Source: an uncultured Pelagibacteraceae bacterium (GTDB taxonomy: Bacteria; Pseudomonadota; Alphaproteobacteria; Pelagibacterales; Pelagibacteraceae). Taken from it: a stretch of DNA of 64,000 nucleotides. The stretch covers positions 88,317 through 152,316 of the forward strand of contig CACLEJ010000004.1 in NCBI GenBank assembly GCA_902605865.1. The letters are read 5' to 3'. Both the position numbers and the translations under genes were made by a program. This document shows, piece after piece, positions 1 to 10,368 of this stretch. Numbering within the stretch: position 1 is the first letter of the stretch; the number at the start of each line of letters is the position of its first letter. Below the pieces are notes generated by a model. That model did no database searches. It saw only the letters and a program-made list of their open reading frames with translations, and was not told the DNA's origin.

Positions 1-672
1 TCCCTTTAGATTTGCAGGGACTGCAATATCCATCATTTTTGGGTTAGCAAGATTAAGATTATCCATTATTTCAGCATATTCCTCTTTTGAACTGACTTGT
101 AATCGAGGGTTATTGTTCTTCTCACTACCAATTGTAGAATTTTTTTTCCCATTATAATCATGAGCAGGATAAACAAGTGTTTCATTAGGAAGTTTTAATA
201 GTTTACCAAACAAAGACTCATAAGCCTGATGAGCACTCCCATTTTGAAAATCTGTTCTACCTGTTCCATTAATTAAAAGTGTATCTCCTGTAAAAACTCT
301 ATCATTCATTAAGTAACTGTATGAACAATCTGTATGACCTGGCGTATAAATGGCTTTAAGTTCAATATTCTCGACATTTATATTCTCATCATCCTTTAAT
401 TTGATATCAATAACTTCAGATTTAGAGTTTTCACCCATTATACGAATACAATTTGTTCTTTGATTAAGCTCATTTAAGCCAGTTACATGATCTGCATGAA
501 TATGGGTATCAATTACCTTAACAAGTTTTAATTCTAAATTTTCTAAAACTTTTATGTATTCATCTGTGTGTTCTATTACAGGATCTATTATTAATGCCTC
601 ACGTCCTTTACCACTGGAAATAATATAAGTGTAAGTTGATGATTTAGTATCAAATAGTTGTTCAAAAATCAT
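1..672 (-). CDS. MBL-fold hydrolase, persulfide dioxygenase (ETHE1/Blh)-like; partial, runs off window start
   Basis: Manual translation from ATG at 672: MIFEQLFDTKSSTYTYIISSGKGREALIIDPVIEHTDEYIKVLENLELKLVKVIDTHIHADHVTGLNEL...YTPGHTDCSYSYLMNDRVFTGDTLLINGTGRTDFQNG; THIHADH motif; adjacent to SQR. Confidence 0.88.
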   Translation of the reverse strand, partial: MIFEQLFDTKSSTYTYIISSGKGREALIIDPVIEHTDEYIKVLENLELKLVKVIDTHIHADHVTGLNELNQRTNCIRIMGENSKSEVIDIKLKDDENINVENIELKAIYTPGHTDCSYSYLMNDRVFTGDTLLINGTGRTDFQNGSAHQAYESLFGKLLKLPNETLVYPAHDYNGKKNSTIGSEKNNNPRLQVSSKEEYAEIMDNLNLANPKMMDIAVPANLKG

Positions 673-707
673 AATTATAAAATAATTAAAATTTTATAAA
701 ATTGAGA

Positions 708-1949
708 CTAATTTTCAATAGCTTTATGATTAGGCTTGCTCCATTCTTTTCCTTTAAACATCACATTCCATTGTAACCAAGGAAAAAGCTTTGATTTCAT
801 TTGCCAATATAAAGAACTAGGTTTTGTTGGGTCAAAAGGCAAACTTGGAGTTACTTTTCCACCATAACAAAATTCTGCTAACATAACTTTACCGTATGCA
901 ACTGTAAGAGGGCAGGCTCCATATCCATCATAAAGTCTATATGCTTCAGATGACTTATTGATATCTTTAATAATATTATGAGCCACTATTGGAGCTTGTT
1001 TTCTTACTGCTGCTCCTGTTTTAGCATTAGGCGCATTCATTACATCACCCAAACTGTAAATATTTTCATATTTAACATGTCTTAATGTTCCTTCTTTATG
1101 ATCTACATCAACCCATCCACCAGCATCAGCTAATGGGCTATTCTTAATAAAGTCAGGAGAAGTTTGAGGCGGTGTTACATGAATAAAATCAAATTTTTTT
1201 GTAACTTCTTTAGAATTTCCATCTTTATCTGACTGTTTGAATACAGCCTCTTTGGCCTCTCCGTTTACTGAAATTAAATTATGTTGAAAGCTTCTTTTAA
1301 TACCATACGAGTCACATATTTCATTTAAGGGGCCTTGAAAATGAGGCACACCAAAAATTACTGGTTTCGCACATAAAAATTCTAAATTACTATCTTTAAG
1401 AGCACCTTTTTTCTTTAAGTGATCAGCAGCTAAGTAAGCTATTTTTTGAGGAGCACCTGCACACTTAATTGGCATTGGGGGTTCGGTAAATAATAAATTT
1501 CCTCCCTGCAAATTCTTTAAACATTCCCAAGTATAAACAGCCATATCTGAACTATAATTAGTACAAACATTATTTTTTCCTAAAGTTTCCTTTAACCCTG
1601 CTACTCCATCAAAATTAATTTTTAAACCAGGACATACTACTAAGTAATCATATGAATATTCACCACTTGATGTCTTTACGGAGTTTGACTCTGGAGAAAA
1701 ACTTTCTGCATAATCTTTTATCCAATTTACATAACTAGGCATTACAGATGACATTGGTTTTATTGTGCTATTTACATCGTAAGCACCTGCTCCTACTAAA
1801 GTCCATGCTGCTTGATACAAAGACTTTTCCGAAGGTTCTATGATTGAAATTGATAAGTCAGACTTTAAACTTTTTAGTCTTGTTGCAACTGATATACCAG
1901 CGCATCCGCCACCGATAATCAAAATATTTGAGTGATTAGAGTTATTCAT
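708..1949 (-). CDS. sqr: sulfide:quinone oxidoreductase-like FAD/NAD(P) flavoprotein
   Basis: ILIIGGGCAGISVATRL dinucleotide-binding motif, YLVVCPGLKINFDGVAGL, EPPMPIKCAGAPQKIAYLA typical of type II SQR; likely start MNNSNHSN at 1949 rather than 1988. Confidence 0.85.
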   Translation of the reverse strand: MNNSNHSNILIIGGGCAGISVATRLKSLKSDLSISIIEPSEKSLYQAAWTLVGAGAYDVNSTIKPMSSVMPSYVNWIKDYAESFSPESNSVKTSSGEYSYDYLVVCPGLKINFDGVAGLKETLGKNNVCTNYSSDMAVYTWECLKNLQGGNLLFTEPPMPIKCAGAPQKIAYLAADHLKKKGALKDSNLEFLCAKPVIFGVPHFQGPLNEICDSYGIKRSFQHNLISVNGEAKEAVFKQSDKDGNSKEVTKKFDFIHVTPPQTSPDFIKNSPLADAGGWVDVDHKEGTLRHVKYENIYSLGDVMNAPNAKTGAAVRKQAPIVAHNIIKDINKSSEAYRLYDGYGACPLTVAYGKVMLAEFCYGGKVTPSLPFDPTKPSSLYWQMKSKLFPWLQWNVMFKGKEWSKPNHKAIEN

Positions 1950-2080
1950 ATTAAAAAATTTAGCACTTATAATCTGCTTAAGATACACGTCTTATAAGTT
2001 GTTTTTTCAAACTTAAATATCGTTGATAAACCTATTCAATAATTTATAATAGTTCTAATTAATTAAAAGGAGAGTAAAGA

Positions 2081-2740
2081 ATGTTAAAAATAAACAGTAT
2101 GTGTCCTGATTTTCAATGCAAAACTACAGAGGGAGATATCTCTTTTCATGAGTGGCTTGGAGATAGTTGGGGCGTATTATTTTCTCACCCAAAGGATTTT
2201 ACACCAGTTTGTACAACAGAATTAGGTTCATTAGGACAAATGAAAGCTGAGTTTGATGCAAGAAATGTAAAAGTAATCGGACTAAGTGTAGATGGAGTTG
2301 AGGATCACAAAAAATGGTTAGAGGATATCAAAGATGTATCTGGAACGATGCCTGATTATCCTATTATCGCTGACGAAGATTTAAAGGTTGCAAAACTTTT
2401 CAATATGTTAGAAGGCGATGCAGGAACAACTTCAATGGGAAGAACAGCAGTTGATAATGAGACTGTTAGAACTATTTTTGTTGTAAGACCAGATAAAAGA
2501 ATTGGTCTTTATTTAACTTACCCAATGGCTACAGGTAGAAATTTCCATGAAATTTTAAGAGCTATTGACTCAATGCAACTAACTGCAAAACATAGAGTTG
2601 CTACTCCAGCTAACTGGAAAAAAGGTGAAGATGTGGTTATTCTTCCTGCGGTAAAAGATGAAGAGGCCAAAAAAATATATCCAGATGGATGGGAAACAGT
2701 TAAGCCTTATTTAAGAAAAGTTCCAGATCCTACTAAGTAA
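2081..2740 (+). CDS. peroxiredoxin (1-Cys/Prx6-like)
   Basis: HPKDFTPVCTTELG active-site motif; SD aaaggag upstream. Confidence 0.93.
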   Translation: MLKINSMCPDFQCKTTEGDISFHEWLGDSWGVLFSHPKDFTPVCTTELGSLGQMKAEFDARNVKVIGLSVDGVEDHKKWLEDIKDVSGTMPDYPIIADEDLKVAKLFNMLEGDAGTTSMGRTAVDNETVRTIFVVRPDKRIGLYLTYPMATGRNFHEILRAIDSMQLTAKHRVATPANWKKGEDVVILPAVKDEEAKKIYPDGWETVKPYLRKVPDPTK

Positions 2741-2762
2741 CAAGGATTTTGGATTAATTTTA

Positions 2763-2796
2763 AATCTCAGTTCTGATAATAATTAGAACTGAGATT
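2763..2796. terminator. bidirectional stem-loop terminator between convergent genes
   Basis: AATCTCAGTTCT gataataatt AGAACTGAGATT, 12-bp perfect stem flanked by A/T runs between convergent CDSs. Confidence 0.8.
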
Positions 2797-2799
2797 AAA

Positions 2800-3498
2800 T
2801 TAAAACTTTTTATATTTTTTCATTGAAATATTTGCCAAAAGAAGATTTGGATCTATAAACACTTTAGATTGCTTTATTTTCTTAAAAGATTTGTAAGCAA
2901 ATATTGCAATTGGCAACTCAGTACATCCAAGAATTATTTTTTTACATTTAATTTTCATTAAGTAATTTACAGCTGGTCTAATTGCTTTTTCTGCTTCTTT
3001 AATTTTTCCCATTTTAACAAGCTTTATAGATTTATTTACTGAATTTTTTTGTAAATCTTTACTAGGACTTACTAAATTAAAATTTTTATCGAAATATTTA
3101 TTATAAACTTTAGTACTTAATGTAGCTTCAGTAGATAAAATACCAATTTTAGAATTTTTCTTACAATTTTTTGAAGTATCTAAGTAGACTTCTTTAGGCA
3201 TGCTAAGTATTGGTATTTTAACTTTTTTTCTTAAATCATCGTACCAATAATGAGCTGTGTTGCATGGCATTACTATGAATTTACAATTATTTTTTTGTAA
3301 CACTTTACAACCTTCAACAAGTGAATTTAAAACGTTGTAATATTTTTTTAAATTTTCTGGTCGTTTTGGAATGTTAGACTTATTATATAAAATAAACATT
3401 GGATATTGTTGATCAAGTTTGCCAGCGTTTATTTTCGCAAGTTTATTACAAAAATCTAACCCAGCCTGTGTCCCCATTCCCCCAAGAATACCAATCAT
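2800..3498 (-). CDS. aspartate/glutamate racemase family protein
   Basis: MIGILGGMGTQAGLDF, MPCNTAHYW, ILGCTELPIA motifs. Confidence 0.9.
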   Translation of the reverse strand: MIGILGGMGTQAGLDFCNKLAKINAGKLDQQYPMFILYNKSNIPKRPENLKKYYNVLNSLVEGCKVLQKNNCKFIVMPCNTAHYWYDDLRKKVKIPILSMPKEVYLDTSKNCKKNSKIGILSTEATLSTKVYNKYFDKNFNLVSPSKDLQKNSVNKSIKLVKMGKIKEAEKAIRPAVNYLMKIKCKKIILGCTELPIAIFAYKSFKKIKQSKVFIDPNLLLANISMKKYKKF

Positions 3499-3558
3499 AA
3501 ATCTATTTTGAATTTTGTTTTAAAAGTTACAATATACAACTATATTTTATAAACAATT

Positions 3559-4311
3559 ATGCAAGATATTTATATTGATGATATTGGATCAGGATATCCA
3601 CTAGTTTTAGTTCATGGATATCTAGGATCATCAGAAATGTGGAAACTCCAAAAAGATTATCTGCATAAAAAATTTAGAATTATTGCACCAGCTTTACCAG
3701 GGTTTGGTGAAAGCTTTAATGCACAATCTTTAAATAGTATTAGTTTAATGGCTAAATTCATTATCCAACAAATTGATTTAAAAAATATAGATAAGTTTAA
3801 TTTAATGGGTCACTCGATGGGTGGAATGATAGTACAAGAAATTGCAAATCTATTTGGAGATAGAATTAATAAATTGATTTGTTTTGCTACTGGACCTATT
3901 GGTGACATTCCAGGAAGATTTGAACCTATAAATACATCCATCAAAAAATTAGGTGAGGAAGGAATTAAAGAACAAGTAAAAAGAATACCACCGAAGTGGT
4001 TTGTTGATGGAGATCAAGCTAAAAATTATTTTTTATGTGAAAATGCAGTTAAAAATACATCTGAAGAAACAGCACGTAACGCATTAATAGCTATGAGAGA
4101 TTGGAATGGATTAGAAAATTTAAAAAAAATAAAAAATAAAACTTTGATAATTTGGGGAGATAAAGACAAATCTTATAATTTTGAACAAGTCTCAACACTT
4201 AAAAACAATATTCCTAATTGTGATTTAAAAATATTTAAGAACTGCTGTCATAATGTACATCTTGAGCAGCCTCAGGAATTTAATCAAGTTGTAGAGGGTT
4301 TTCTAATTTAA
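3559..4311 (+). CDS. alpha/beta hydrolase
   Basis: LVHGYLGSSEMW, GHSMGGMI nucleophile elbow. Confidence 0.9.
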   Translation: MQDIYIDDIGSGYPLVLVHGYLGSSEMWKLQKDYLHKKFRIIAPALPGFGESFNAQSLNSISLMAKFIIQQIDLKNIDKFNLMGHSMGGMIVQEIANLFGDRINKLICFATGPIGDIPGRFEPINTSIKKLGEEGIKEQVKRIPPKWFVDGDQAKNYFLCENAVKNTSEETARNALIAMRDWNGLENLKKIKNKTLIIWGDKDKSYNFEQVSTLKNNIPNCDLKIFKNCCHNVHLEQPQEFNQVVEGFLI

Positions 4312-4427
4312 TTGACCATTTTAGGCTTTTGCATAGCAGCATTTACTTTTTAGCTTATTAGAAATGTTGACTCTAAATTTAAAACAAAGTTAGATTTTAT
4401 TTTTAAAAATAACTAAATGGGGAAAAT

Positions 4428-5390
4428 ATGAACATAATCAAAAAAATTCTTTTAGCTGGAATAATCTCATTATTTGTACCAGTTTCAAGTTTTGCTGAAA
4501 AAGTAAAAATTGGTGATCCTGGTTGGACAGGAGCAACTGCAATTGCAAATTTACTTGCTGCTGTTGTTATTGATAAAATGGGTGGCGAGGCTGAGCTAGT
4601 CCCAGGAAACAATACTGCAATCTACGGAGCGATTGATAGAAGTAAAGGTGAAATCGAAGTTCACCCTGATATATGGCTACCAAATCAAGAAGCTTATACA
4701 AAAGATTTAGTACCAAAAGGAACTTTAAAATTAAGCAAAAATCCTTATGAAGGAAATCAAGGCTATTGTGTCTCCCAACAATTTGCAAAAAAAATGAATA
4801 TTACTGCAATAGAAGATTTGGGAAGACCAGAAGTTGTTAAAGCAATGGATAGTGATGGAAATGGAAAAGGTGAGTTTTGGATTGGTGCAGATGGTTGGGC
4901 TTCTGCAAATGTTAACCAGGTAAAACTTAGAGATTATAAACTTTACGATGCTGGTATAGAGCCAATAAGAGCTGCCGAGGCTGTAAAAAATGCTAGAGTA
5001 CTAGACTCAATAAAAAAAGGCGAGGGATATGCATTTTACTGTTACAAACCTCATGCTATTTGGGGAATGGCAGATGTAGTTATGCTTGAAGAGCCTAAAT
5101 TTGATCCTGCAAAATATAAAATGATACAACCAAAAGCTGATGCTGATTGGTATCAAAAATCATATGTAGCCTCTAAGGATGCTTTAAAACAAATTCAAAT
5201 TGGATGGGGAACTTCTTTAGAGAGCAAGTCTCCAGCAATTGTAGATTTTTTTAAAAACTTCCAAATTACTGCTGATGATGTTTCCTGGATGGCATATGAA
5301 GTTTCAGTCCAAAAAAGAGACCCAGGTGAAGTTGCAAGAGATTGGATGTCTAAAAATAAATCAACAGTTGACGGTTGGTTAGGTCTATAA
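4428..5390 (+). CDS. glycine betaine/quaternary amine ABC transporter substrate-binding protein
   Basis: signal peptide; KIGDPGWTGATAIANL, OpuAC-type; followed by ProV/ProW-type genes. Confidence 0.9.
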   Translation: MNIIKKILLAGIISLFVPVSSFAEKVKIGDPGWTGATAIANLLAAVVIDKMGGEAELVPGNNTAIYGAIDRSKGEIEVHPDIWLPNQEAYTKDLVPKGTLKLSKNPYEGNQGYCVSQQFAKKMNITAIEDLGRPEVVKAMDSDGNGKGEFWIGADGWASANVNQVKLRDYKLYDAGIEPIRAAEAVKNARVLDSIKKGEGYAFYCYKPHAIWGMADVVMLEEPKFDPAKYKMIQPKADADWYQKSYVASKDALKQIQIGWGTSLESKSPAIVDFFKNFQITADDVSWMAYEVSVQKRDPGEVARDWMSKNKSTVDGWLGL

Positions 5391-5411
5391 ATTAGACAAT
5401 TTAAATTTAAT

Positions 5412-5440
5412 TACCTGGCGACATATATAGTTGCCAGGTA
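5412..5440 (+). other. intercistronic stem-loop after SBP gene
   Basis: TACCTGGCGAC ATATATA GTTGCCAGGTA, 11-bp stem with one G-T wobble. Confidence 0.75.
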
Positions 5441-5473
5441 TCATTTTCAATAATTTTAAGCTAAAATCTTTAT

Positions 5474-6526
5474 ATGGAAGCTGCCATACAAATCCAAAAT
5501 GTTTGGAAAATATTTGGAAACACATCTAAAGATGCGCTGGACGCTATTCAAAATAAAAAAATTACAAAACAACAGGCTCTAGAGGAATACAACTCAGTAA
5601 TTGGAGTTTCAGATGTTTCATTTGACGTAAAAAAAGGTGAAATATTTTGTGTAATGGGACTATCAGGTAGTGGGAAGTCTACATTGGTTAGACATATTAA
5701 TAGACTATTAGAACCAACATCAGGAAAAATATTAATAAACAATCAAGATGTCATGCAATTTGATCAAAAAAATCTTCAAGATCTCAGAAATCAAAAAATT
5801 GGTATGGTTTTTCAAAATTTTGCATTAATGCCCCATAGATCAGTTTTAGATAATATTGCTATGCCATTAGAAATTAGAGGAGTTAGTAAAAATGATAGAT
5901 TAGATGCAGCAAATAACATCTTAAATATCGTAGAATTACAAGGTTGGGGAAATAAATATGCTCACGAATTATCTGGAGGTATGCAACAAAGAGTAGGGTT
6001 GGCAAGAGCATTAGCTGCTGATCCTGAATTTTTGCTGATGGATGAACCCTTTAGTGCCTTAGATCCTCTTATTAGACGTCAACTTCAGACTGAATTTATT
6101 AAACTTTCAAAACAAATGAAAAAAACAACTGTATTTATAACTCATGATCTTGATGAAGCAGTAAGAGTTGGCCATAGAATAGCTATCATGAGAGATGGTA
6201 GTGTGGTTCAAATAGGCACTCCAGAGGAGATAGTTGTAAATCCTGCTGATGATTATGTTGCAGATTTTGTAAAAGGTATATCTAGACTAAAAGTCGTTCA
6301 GGCCAAAACTATTATGCAACCCTTAGATGATTATAAGAAAAATTTTGGAGAAAATGTTGACAATAACGAAAGAGTTAAGGAAAACGATATATTAAGTAAA
6401 CTTATTGAGACATCAGTATCAGAGAATAAACCAATTATAGTGCTTAACAATGACAACGAAGAAGTTGGAATTATTACACAGTCAGATTTGTTGAAAGCGG
6501 TTGTTGAAGGAAATGATAATGAATAA
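5474..6526 (+). CDS. proV: glycine betaine/proline ABC transporter ATP-binding protein (ProV-like)
   Basis: Walker A GLSGSGKST, LSGGMQQRVGLARAL, C-terminal CBS-like region. Confidence 0.93.
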   Translation: MEAAIQIQNVWKIFGNTSKDALDAIQNKKITKQQALEEYNSVIGVSDVSFDVKKGEIFCVMGLSGSGKSTLVRHINRLLEPTSGKILINNQDVMQFDQKNLQDLRNQKIGMVFQNFALMPHRSVLDNIAMPLEIRGVSKNDRLDAANNILNIVELQGWGNKYAHELSGGMQQRVGLARALAADPEFLLMDEPFSALDPLIRRQLQTEFIKLSKQMKKTTVFITHDLDEAVRVGHRIAIMRDGSVVQIGTPEEIVVNPADDYVADFVKGISRLKVVQAKTIMQPLDDYKKNFGENVDNNERVKENDILSKLIETSVSENKPIIVLNNDNEEVGIITQSDLLKAVVEGNDNE

Positions 6527-8021
6527 GGAGATAAAAAATTTATCTAGGTCAGAATTAATCAAAAATTTTGTAATTACAAATCCAGATTATTATATTAAAG
6601 AATTTAAGAAAATTGGTAGCAAACCATCTTACTCTTTTTCTTTTAATTTATTTGCTGCATTATTCGGACCAATTTGGTTTGGGTTAAGAAATGTTTGGAA
6701 TTATGCCTTAACATTTTTAATTGTTGAAACATTTGCAGTTGTTCAGATCATAAGAGGATTATTTGGCAATATCACAAAAGATGCTTTAGAAAAAATTGAT
6801 AAAATTCAGTCCACGATTGATTTTAGAAATAAGCAACTGCAGTCAGCAATCGAAAATAATCCAGACAAGGTCGAAGTTTATGAAAGAGCAATAAAATCTC
6901 TTGAAAAGGCAATGAAAGAATATGTGGTAGACGTTCAAATAATTGAGGCTTCAGCAATATGGATTACAATATCAGGAATTACTTTATTAGTTTTTATTAA
7001 ACTTATTCAAGGTGTACTCGCCAATACAATTTTAGAGAAAAGATATTCAGAATGGCTATCCAATAAATTGATTAGCCCAGGAATGAAAACAAAAAACTAC
7101 TTGTTAAGCATTGGATTTACCATAGTCATAATGTTTTTTTCAGTTATTCATTACAGTTTCCCTGGTTTTTTTTCTATAATGAACGACTTTCCTACCCACC
7201 CAGAGATAAGACTTACATCCATAAAGTGGGTTGAAACAATTTTTGATTATGCTGTGATAAAGGGGGATGCAGTATTTACCGCAATAACTATTGGTATCAG
7301 ATCAGTTCTAGACTTTTTAGAACTTTTATTTGTTAAAACTCCGTGGATAGTAATTATAACCACTATTGTAGTTTTAACTGCTTTATCAGCAGGGATAAGA
7401 ACTGCAATTTACTCAGCTGGATTTTTAGCTTACATGGGTTTTTTAGGTTTTTGGGTTAAGGCAATGACAACACTTGCTTTGCTTGGAACAGCTGCAATTT
7501 TAAGTATTGCTATAGGAATACCTTTAGGAATTTATTGTGCGAGACGTCAAAGATTTTATTCAATGATAAGACCAATAATGGATTTTATGCAAACTATGCC
7601 TGCATTTGTATTTATGATTCCTGTTATTGCATTTTTTGGAACAGGGAAAGTTGCAGCTGTCATCATTACAATGATTTTTGGAGGAACACCTGTTGTAAGA
7701 CTTACAGTTTTAGGTTTAAGAGGAGTACCTGAGACTATAAGAGAAGCTGCAATAGCTTATGGAGCATCTAAATGGTATTTACTTAGAAAAGTTGATTTAC
7801 CTTTGGCAACCCCATCAATACTCGCAGGAGTAAACCAAACTGTGATGTTAAGCTTAGCGATGGTTGTAGTAGCATCATTAATAGGAGCTAAAGGCCTAGG
7901 ACAAGACGTGCTTGAGGCACTACAATATGCAAATGTAGGCCAAGGAATTTTAGCTGGTATTGCAATATTATTTGTTGCTTTAATATTGGACAGAGTCGTT
8001 CAAGGTAAGAAAAGAGTTTAA
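6513..8021 (+). CDS. proW: glycine betaine ABC transporter permease (ProW-like) with N-terminal DUF2628-like extension
   Basis: C-terminal half is BPD permease (EAAIAYGASKWYLLRKVDLPLATPSILAGVNQ); N-terminus NLFAALFGPIWFGLRNVW resembles DUF2628; supplied track uses TTG at 6501. Confidence 0.88.
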   Translation: MIMNKEIKNLSRSELIKNFVITNPDYYIKEFKKIGSKPSYSFSFNLFAALFGPIWFGLRNVWNYALTFLIVETFAVVQIIRGLFGNITKDALEKIDKIQSTIDFRNKQLQSAIENNPDKVEVYERAIKSLEKAMKEYVVDVQIIEASAIWITISGITLLVFIKLIQGVLANTILEKRYSEWLSNKLISPGMKTKNYLLSIGFTIVIMFFSVIHYSFPGFFSIMNDFPTHPEIRLTSIKWVETIFDYAVIKGDAVFTAITIGIRSVLDFLELLFVKTPWIVIITTIVVLTALSAGIRTAIYSAGFLAYMGFLGFWVKAMTTLALLGTAAILSIAIGIPLGIYCARRQRFYSMIRPIMDFMQTMPAFVFMIPVIAFFGTGKVAAVIITMIFGGTPVVRLTVLGLRGVPETIREAAIAYGASKWYLLRKVDLPLATPSILAGVNQTVMLSLAMVVVASLIGAKGLGQDVLEALQYANVGQGILAGIAILFVALILDRVVQGKKRV

Positions 8022-8028
8022 TACTCTA

Positions 8029-9195
8029 ATGAATAAAAATGTATGGTTGCTATTCGCTAGCAATGCATGTGCGTTTTCAGTTGCACCTGTAACAGTGTTT
8101 TTAAGTGGAATAATTGGATCTAGCATAAGCCCAATTAAATCCTTGTCGACTTTACCAATGTCGTTATCAATTGTAGGCACAGCTCTTTTTATAATAGCTG
8201 CTTCAAAAATAATGAGTATCACTGGTAGAAAAAAAGGCTTTATATTATCATCCATAACAAGCTCATTGTTTGCTTTACTGGCAGCCTATGCAGTGATGAA
8301 ACAAAATTTTATTCTTTACTCATTCTCATGCTTTTCACTTGGATTTGGGATGGCATTTGCTCATCAATATCGTTTTGCTGCTGCTGAAAGTGTAGATAAA
8401 AAACATGCTCCAAAGGCTATTTCCTTATTACTCTTTGCAGGAATTTTATCAGCTCTACTAGGTCCTAATCTAGCAAATCTTGGAAAGAGTATTATTTCAG
8501 AGGGTTTATATGTCGGCTCTTATCTATGTTTGTCATTATTAACTTTATCATCAATTATTTTTTTAGTTTTTTATAATGAAAAGAAAGTTACTGAGAAAAA
8601 AAAAATTTCAAGAGGAAGATCAATTTTAGAATTAATTTCCCAACCAAGGTTTCTTCAGGCATTAGTCTCCTCATCTTTTGCTTATGCAGTAATGTCTTTT
8701 TTAATGACCGCTACTCCAATAAGCATGCATATTAATGATAATATGTCTTTAAACAGCACCAGTTTTGTAATTCAATTACACATAATTAGCATGTTCCTGC
8801 CAGCATTAGTTACTGGAAATCTAATTAAAAAATTCGGACACAGCAAAATTATGTATTGTGGCGTATTATTTTTTATAATCACAATATTTCTGAGTTATCT
8901 TGATCAAACAGTTACAAACTATTTATTTTCATTAATATTTTTAGGTCTTGGATGGAATTTTCTATTTATATCAGGGACAAGCTTACTTGTAATAAATTAT
9001 AGAGAAGAAGAAAGGTTTAGAGCTCAAGGCTTTAATGATTTTATAGTTTTTTCAATTCAAGCTACTGCAAGTTTAACAGCAGGTGTTGTTTTAAGTTATA
9101 CTAGCTGGAAAACAATGAATATTCTTTGCATACCTTTTTTAATTATAATTATTTTTACAACACTAAGAGCAGATAGATTATCAAGAAAAGTTTAA
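8029..9195 (+). CDS. MFS transporter
   Basis: about 12 TM hydrophobic protein, MFS-like loops. Confidence 0.8.
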   Translation: MNKNVWLLFASNACAFSVAPVTVFLSGIIGSSISPIKSLSTLPMSLSIVGTALFIIAASKIMSITGRKKGFILSSITSSLFALLAAYAVMKQNFILYSFSCFSLGFGMAFAHQYRFAAAESVDKKHAPKAISLLLFAGILSALLGPNLANLGKSIISEGLYVGSYLCLSLLTLSSIIFLVFYNEKKVTEKKKISRGRSILELISQPRFLQALVSSSFAYAVMSFLMTATPISMHINDNMSLNSTSFVIQLHIISMFLPALVTGNLIKKFGHSKIMYCGVLFFIITIFLSYLDQTVTNYLFSLIFLGLGWNFLFISGTSLLVINYREEERFRAQGFNDFIVFSIQATASLTAGVVLSYTSWKTMNILCIPFLIIIIFTTLRADRLSRKV

Positions 9196-9259
9196 TTCTT
9201 ACAGGCCGTGTCAACTTGTAACAGATATTTCTTATTGTAAGATTATTTTAAAAGCATAT

Positions 9260-9712
9260 ATGCATCCCATGAAATCACACAATAAATTTTTAATTATCAC
9301 TACATTTTTATTATCAACACTTTTTGCTAATATCGGTTTAGCTGCAGATGTAACAGTAGAAATGTTAAATAGACTGGATAAACAGTCAAATGTTTTTGAG
9401 CCAAAGATAGTAAGAGTAAACGTTGGAGATACAGTTCTTTGGAAAGCTAAAGACAAAGGTCACAACGTTGAATTTATTAAAAAAGGAGTTCCAGAAGGCG
9501 TTGGTAAATTTAAGTCAAAATTCAATAAGGATGTTGAATACAAATTTGAAATTCCTGGAATTTACGCATACTGGTGCACACCCCATAAAAATATGGGCAT
9601 GATTGGTTTTGTAGTTGTTGGTGATGATAAATCAAACCTAGAAGCAATAAAAAAACTTAGATTTTCGTCAAAATCTAAGAAAATGGCACCAGATTTAATA
9701 AATTCACTCTAA
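9260..9712 (+). CDS. pseudoazurin / blue copper protein
   Basis: signal peptide; VEMLN...GDTVLWKAKDKGHNVEFI and YWCTPHKNMGMIGFVVV copper ligands (H, C, H, M). Confidence 0.92.
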   Translation: MHPMKSHNKFLIITTFLLSTLFANIGLAADVTVEMLNRLDKQSNVFEPKIVRVNVGDTVLWKAKDKGHNVEFIKKGVPEGVGKFKSKFNKDVEYKFEIPGIYAYWCTPHKNMGMIGFVVVGDDKSNLEAIKKLRFSSKSKKMAPDLINSL

Positions 9713-10368
9713 TTAAATATTAAATCAGTTTTTAACTTTCTTACCCTAATCATTGAGTTTTTGAACTCACTATCGGTGTGAAAGTTTCCTGGAAAAGCAA
9801 TACAATTAATTTTTGCTTTAACAGCTGATTTTAGGCTAATTTCGGTATCTTCAATTGCAATACATTCATCATTTTTTAATTTAAGTTTCTTTAAACAGTG
9901 TTTGTAAACTTCTAATTTTGATTTTGTATTTTTATTTCCAGTGATATTACCAATATAATTAAAATCTTTCTTCTTAAGATATTTTACTGTGGAAAAAAAA
10001 ACTGAATCAATATTATTTTTTGTTGTAGATGTAGCAAATCCTATTTTTATTTTGTTTCTTTTACAGTAACTGATAATATCTAAGACTCCAGGTCTTGGTT
10101 TTATTTTATTTTTTTTTAAATAATTATTAAATATTAATGTTTTTAAATTTCTTATTTTTTTTGCATTAGTAGATGTATTATTTTCTAAACTATATTTCCT
10201 AACTCTTTTCTCTCCGCCTGGTTTTTTTAACATTGATTTATAAATTTTTTTACTCCAGTACCAATTTAATCCTACTTTTTGAAATGCTTGATTAAAACAA
10301 TTTCTTTGTATATCAGAGGTCTCAATAATTGTTCCAATTGAACCAAATAAGACTGCTTTGATTGTCAT
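9709..10368 (-). CDS. HAD-superfamily hydrolase (beta-phosphoglucomutase-like)
   Basis: IKAVLFGSIGTIIET...AIEDTEISLKSAVKAKINCIAF; start trimmed to MTIKAVL at 10368, overlapping stop of upstream permease. Confidence 0.75.
   Translation of the reverse strand: MTIKAVLFGSIGTIIETSDIQRNCFNQAFQKVGLNWYWSKKIYKSMLKKPGGEKRVRKYSLENNTSTNAKKIRNLKTLIFNNYLKKNKIKPRPGVLDIISYCKRNKIKIGFATSTTKNNIDSVFFSTVKYLKKKDFNYIGNITGNKNTKSKLEVYKHCLKKLKLKNDECIAIEDTEISLKSAVKAKINCIAFPGNFHTDSEFKNSMIRVRKLKTDLIFN

Noticed and set aside
4403-4612. Antisense ORF 69 aa opposite the glycine-betaine SBP
   Set aside because: Lies inside a clear family-matched CDS; same applies to other antisense or nested track ORFs (e.g. 4567-4788, 5548-5742, 7535-7732, 7980-8255, 9232-9456, 10756-11004, 22230-22679, 42625-42867, 43132-43365).
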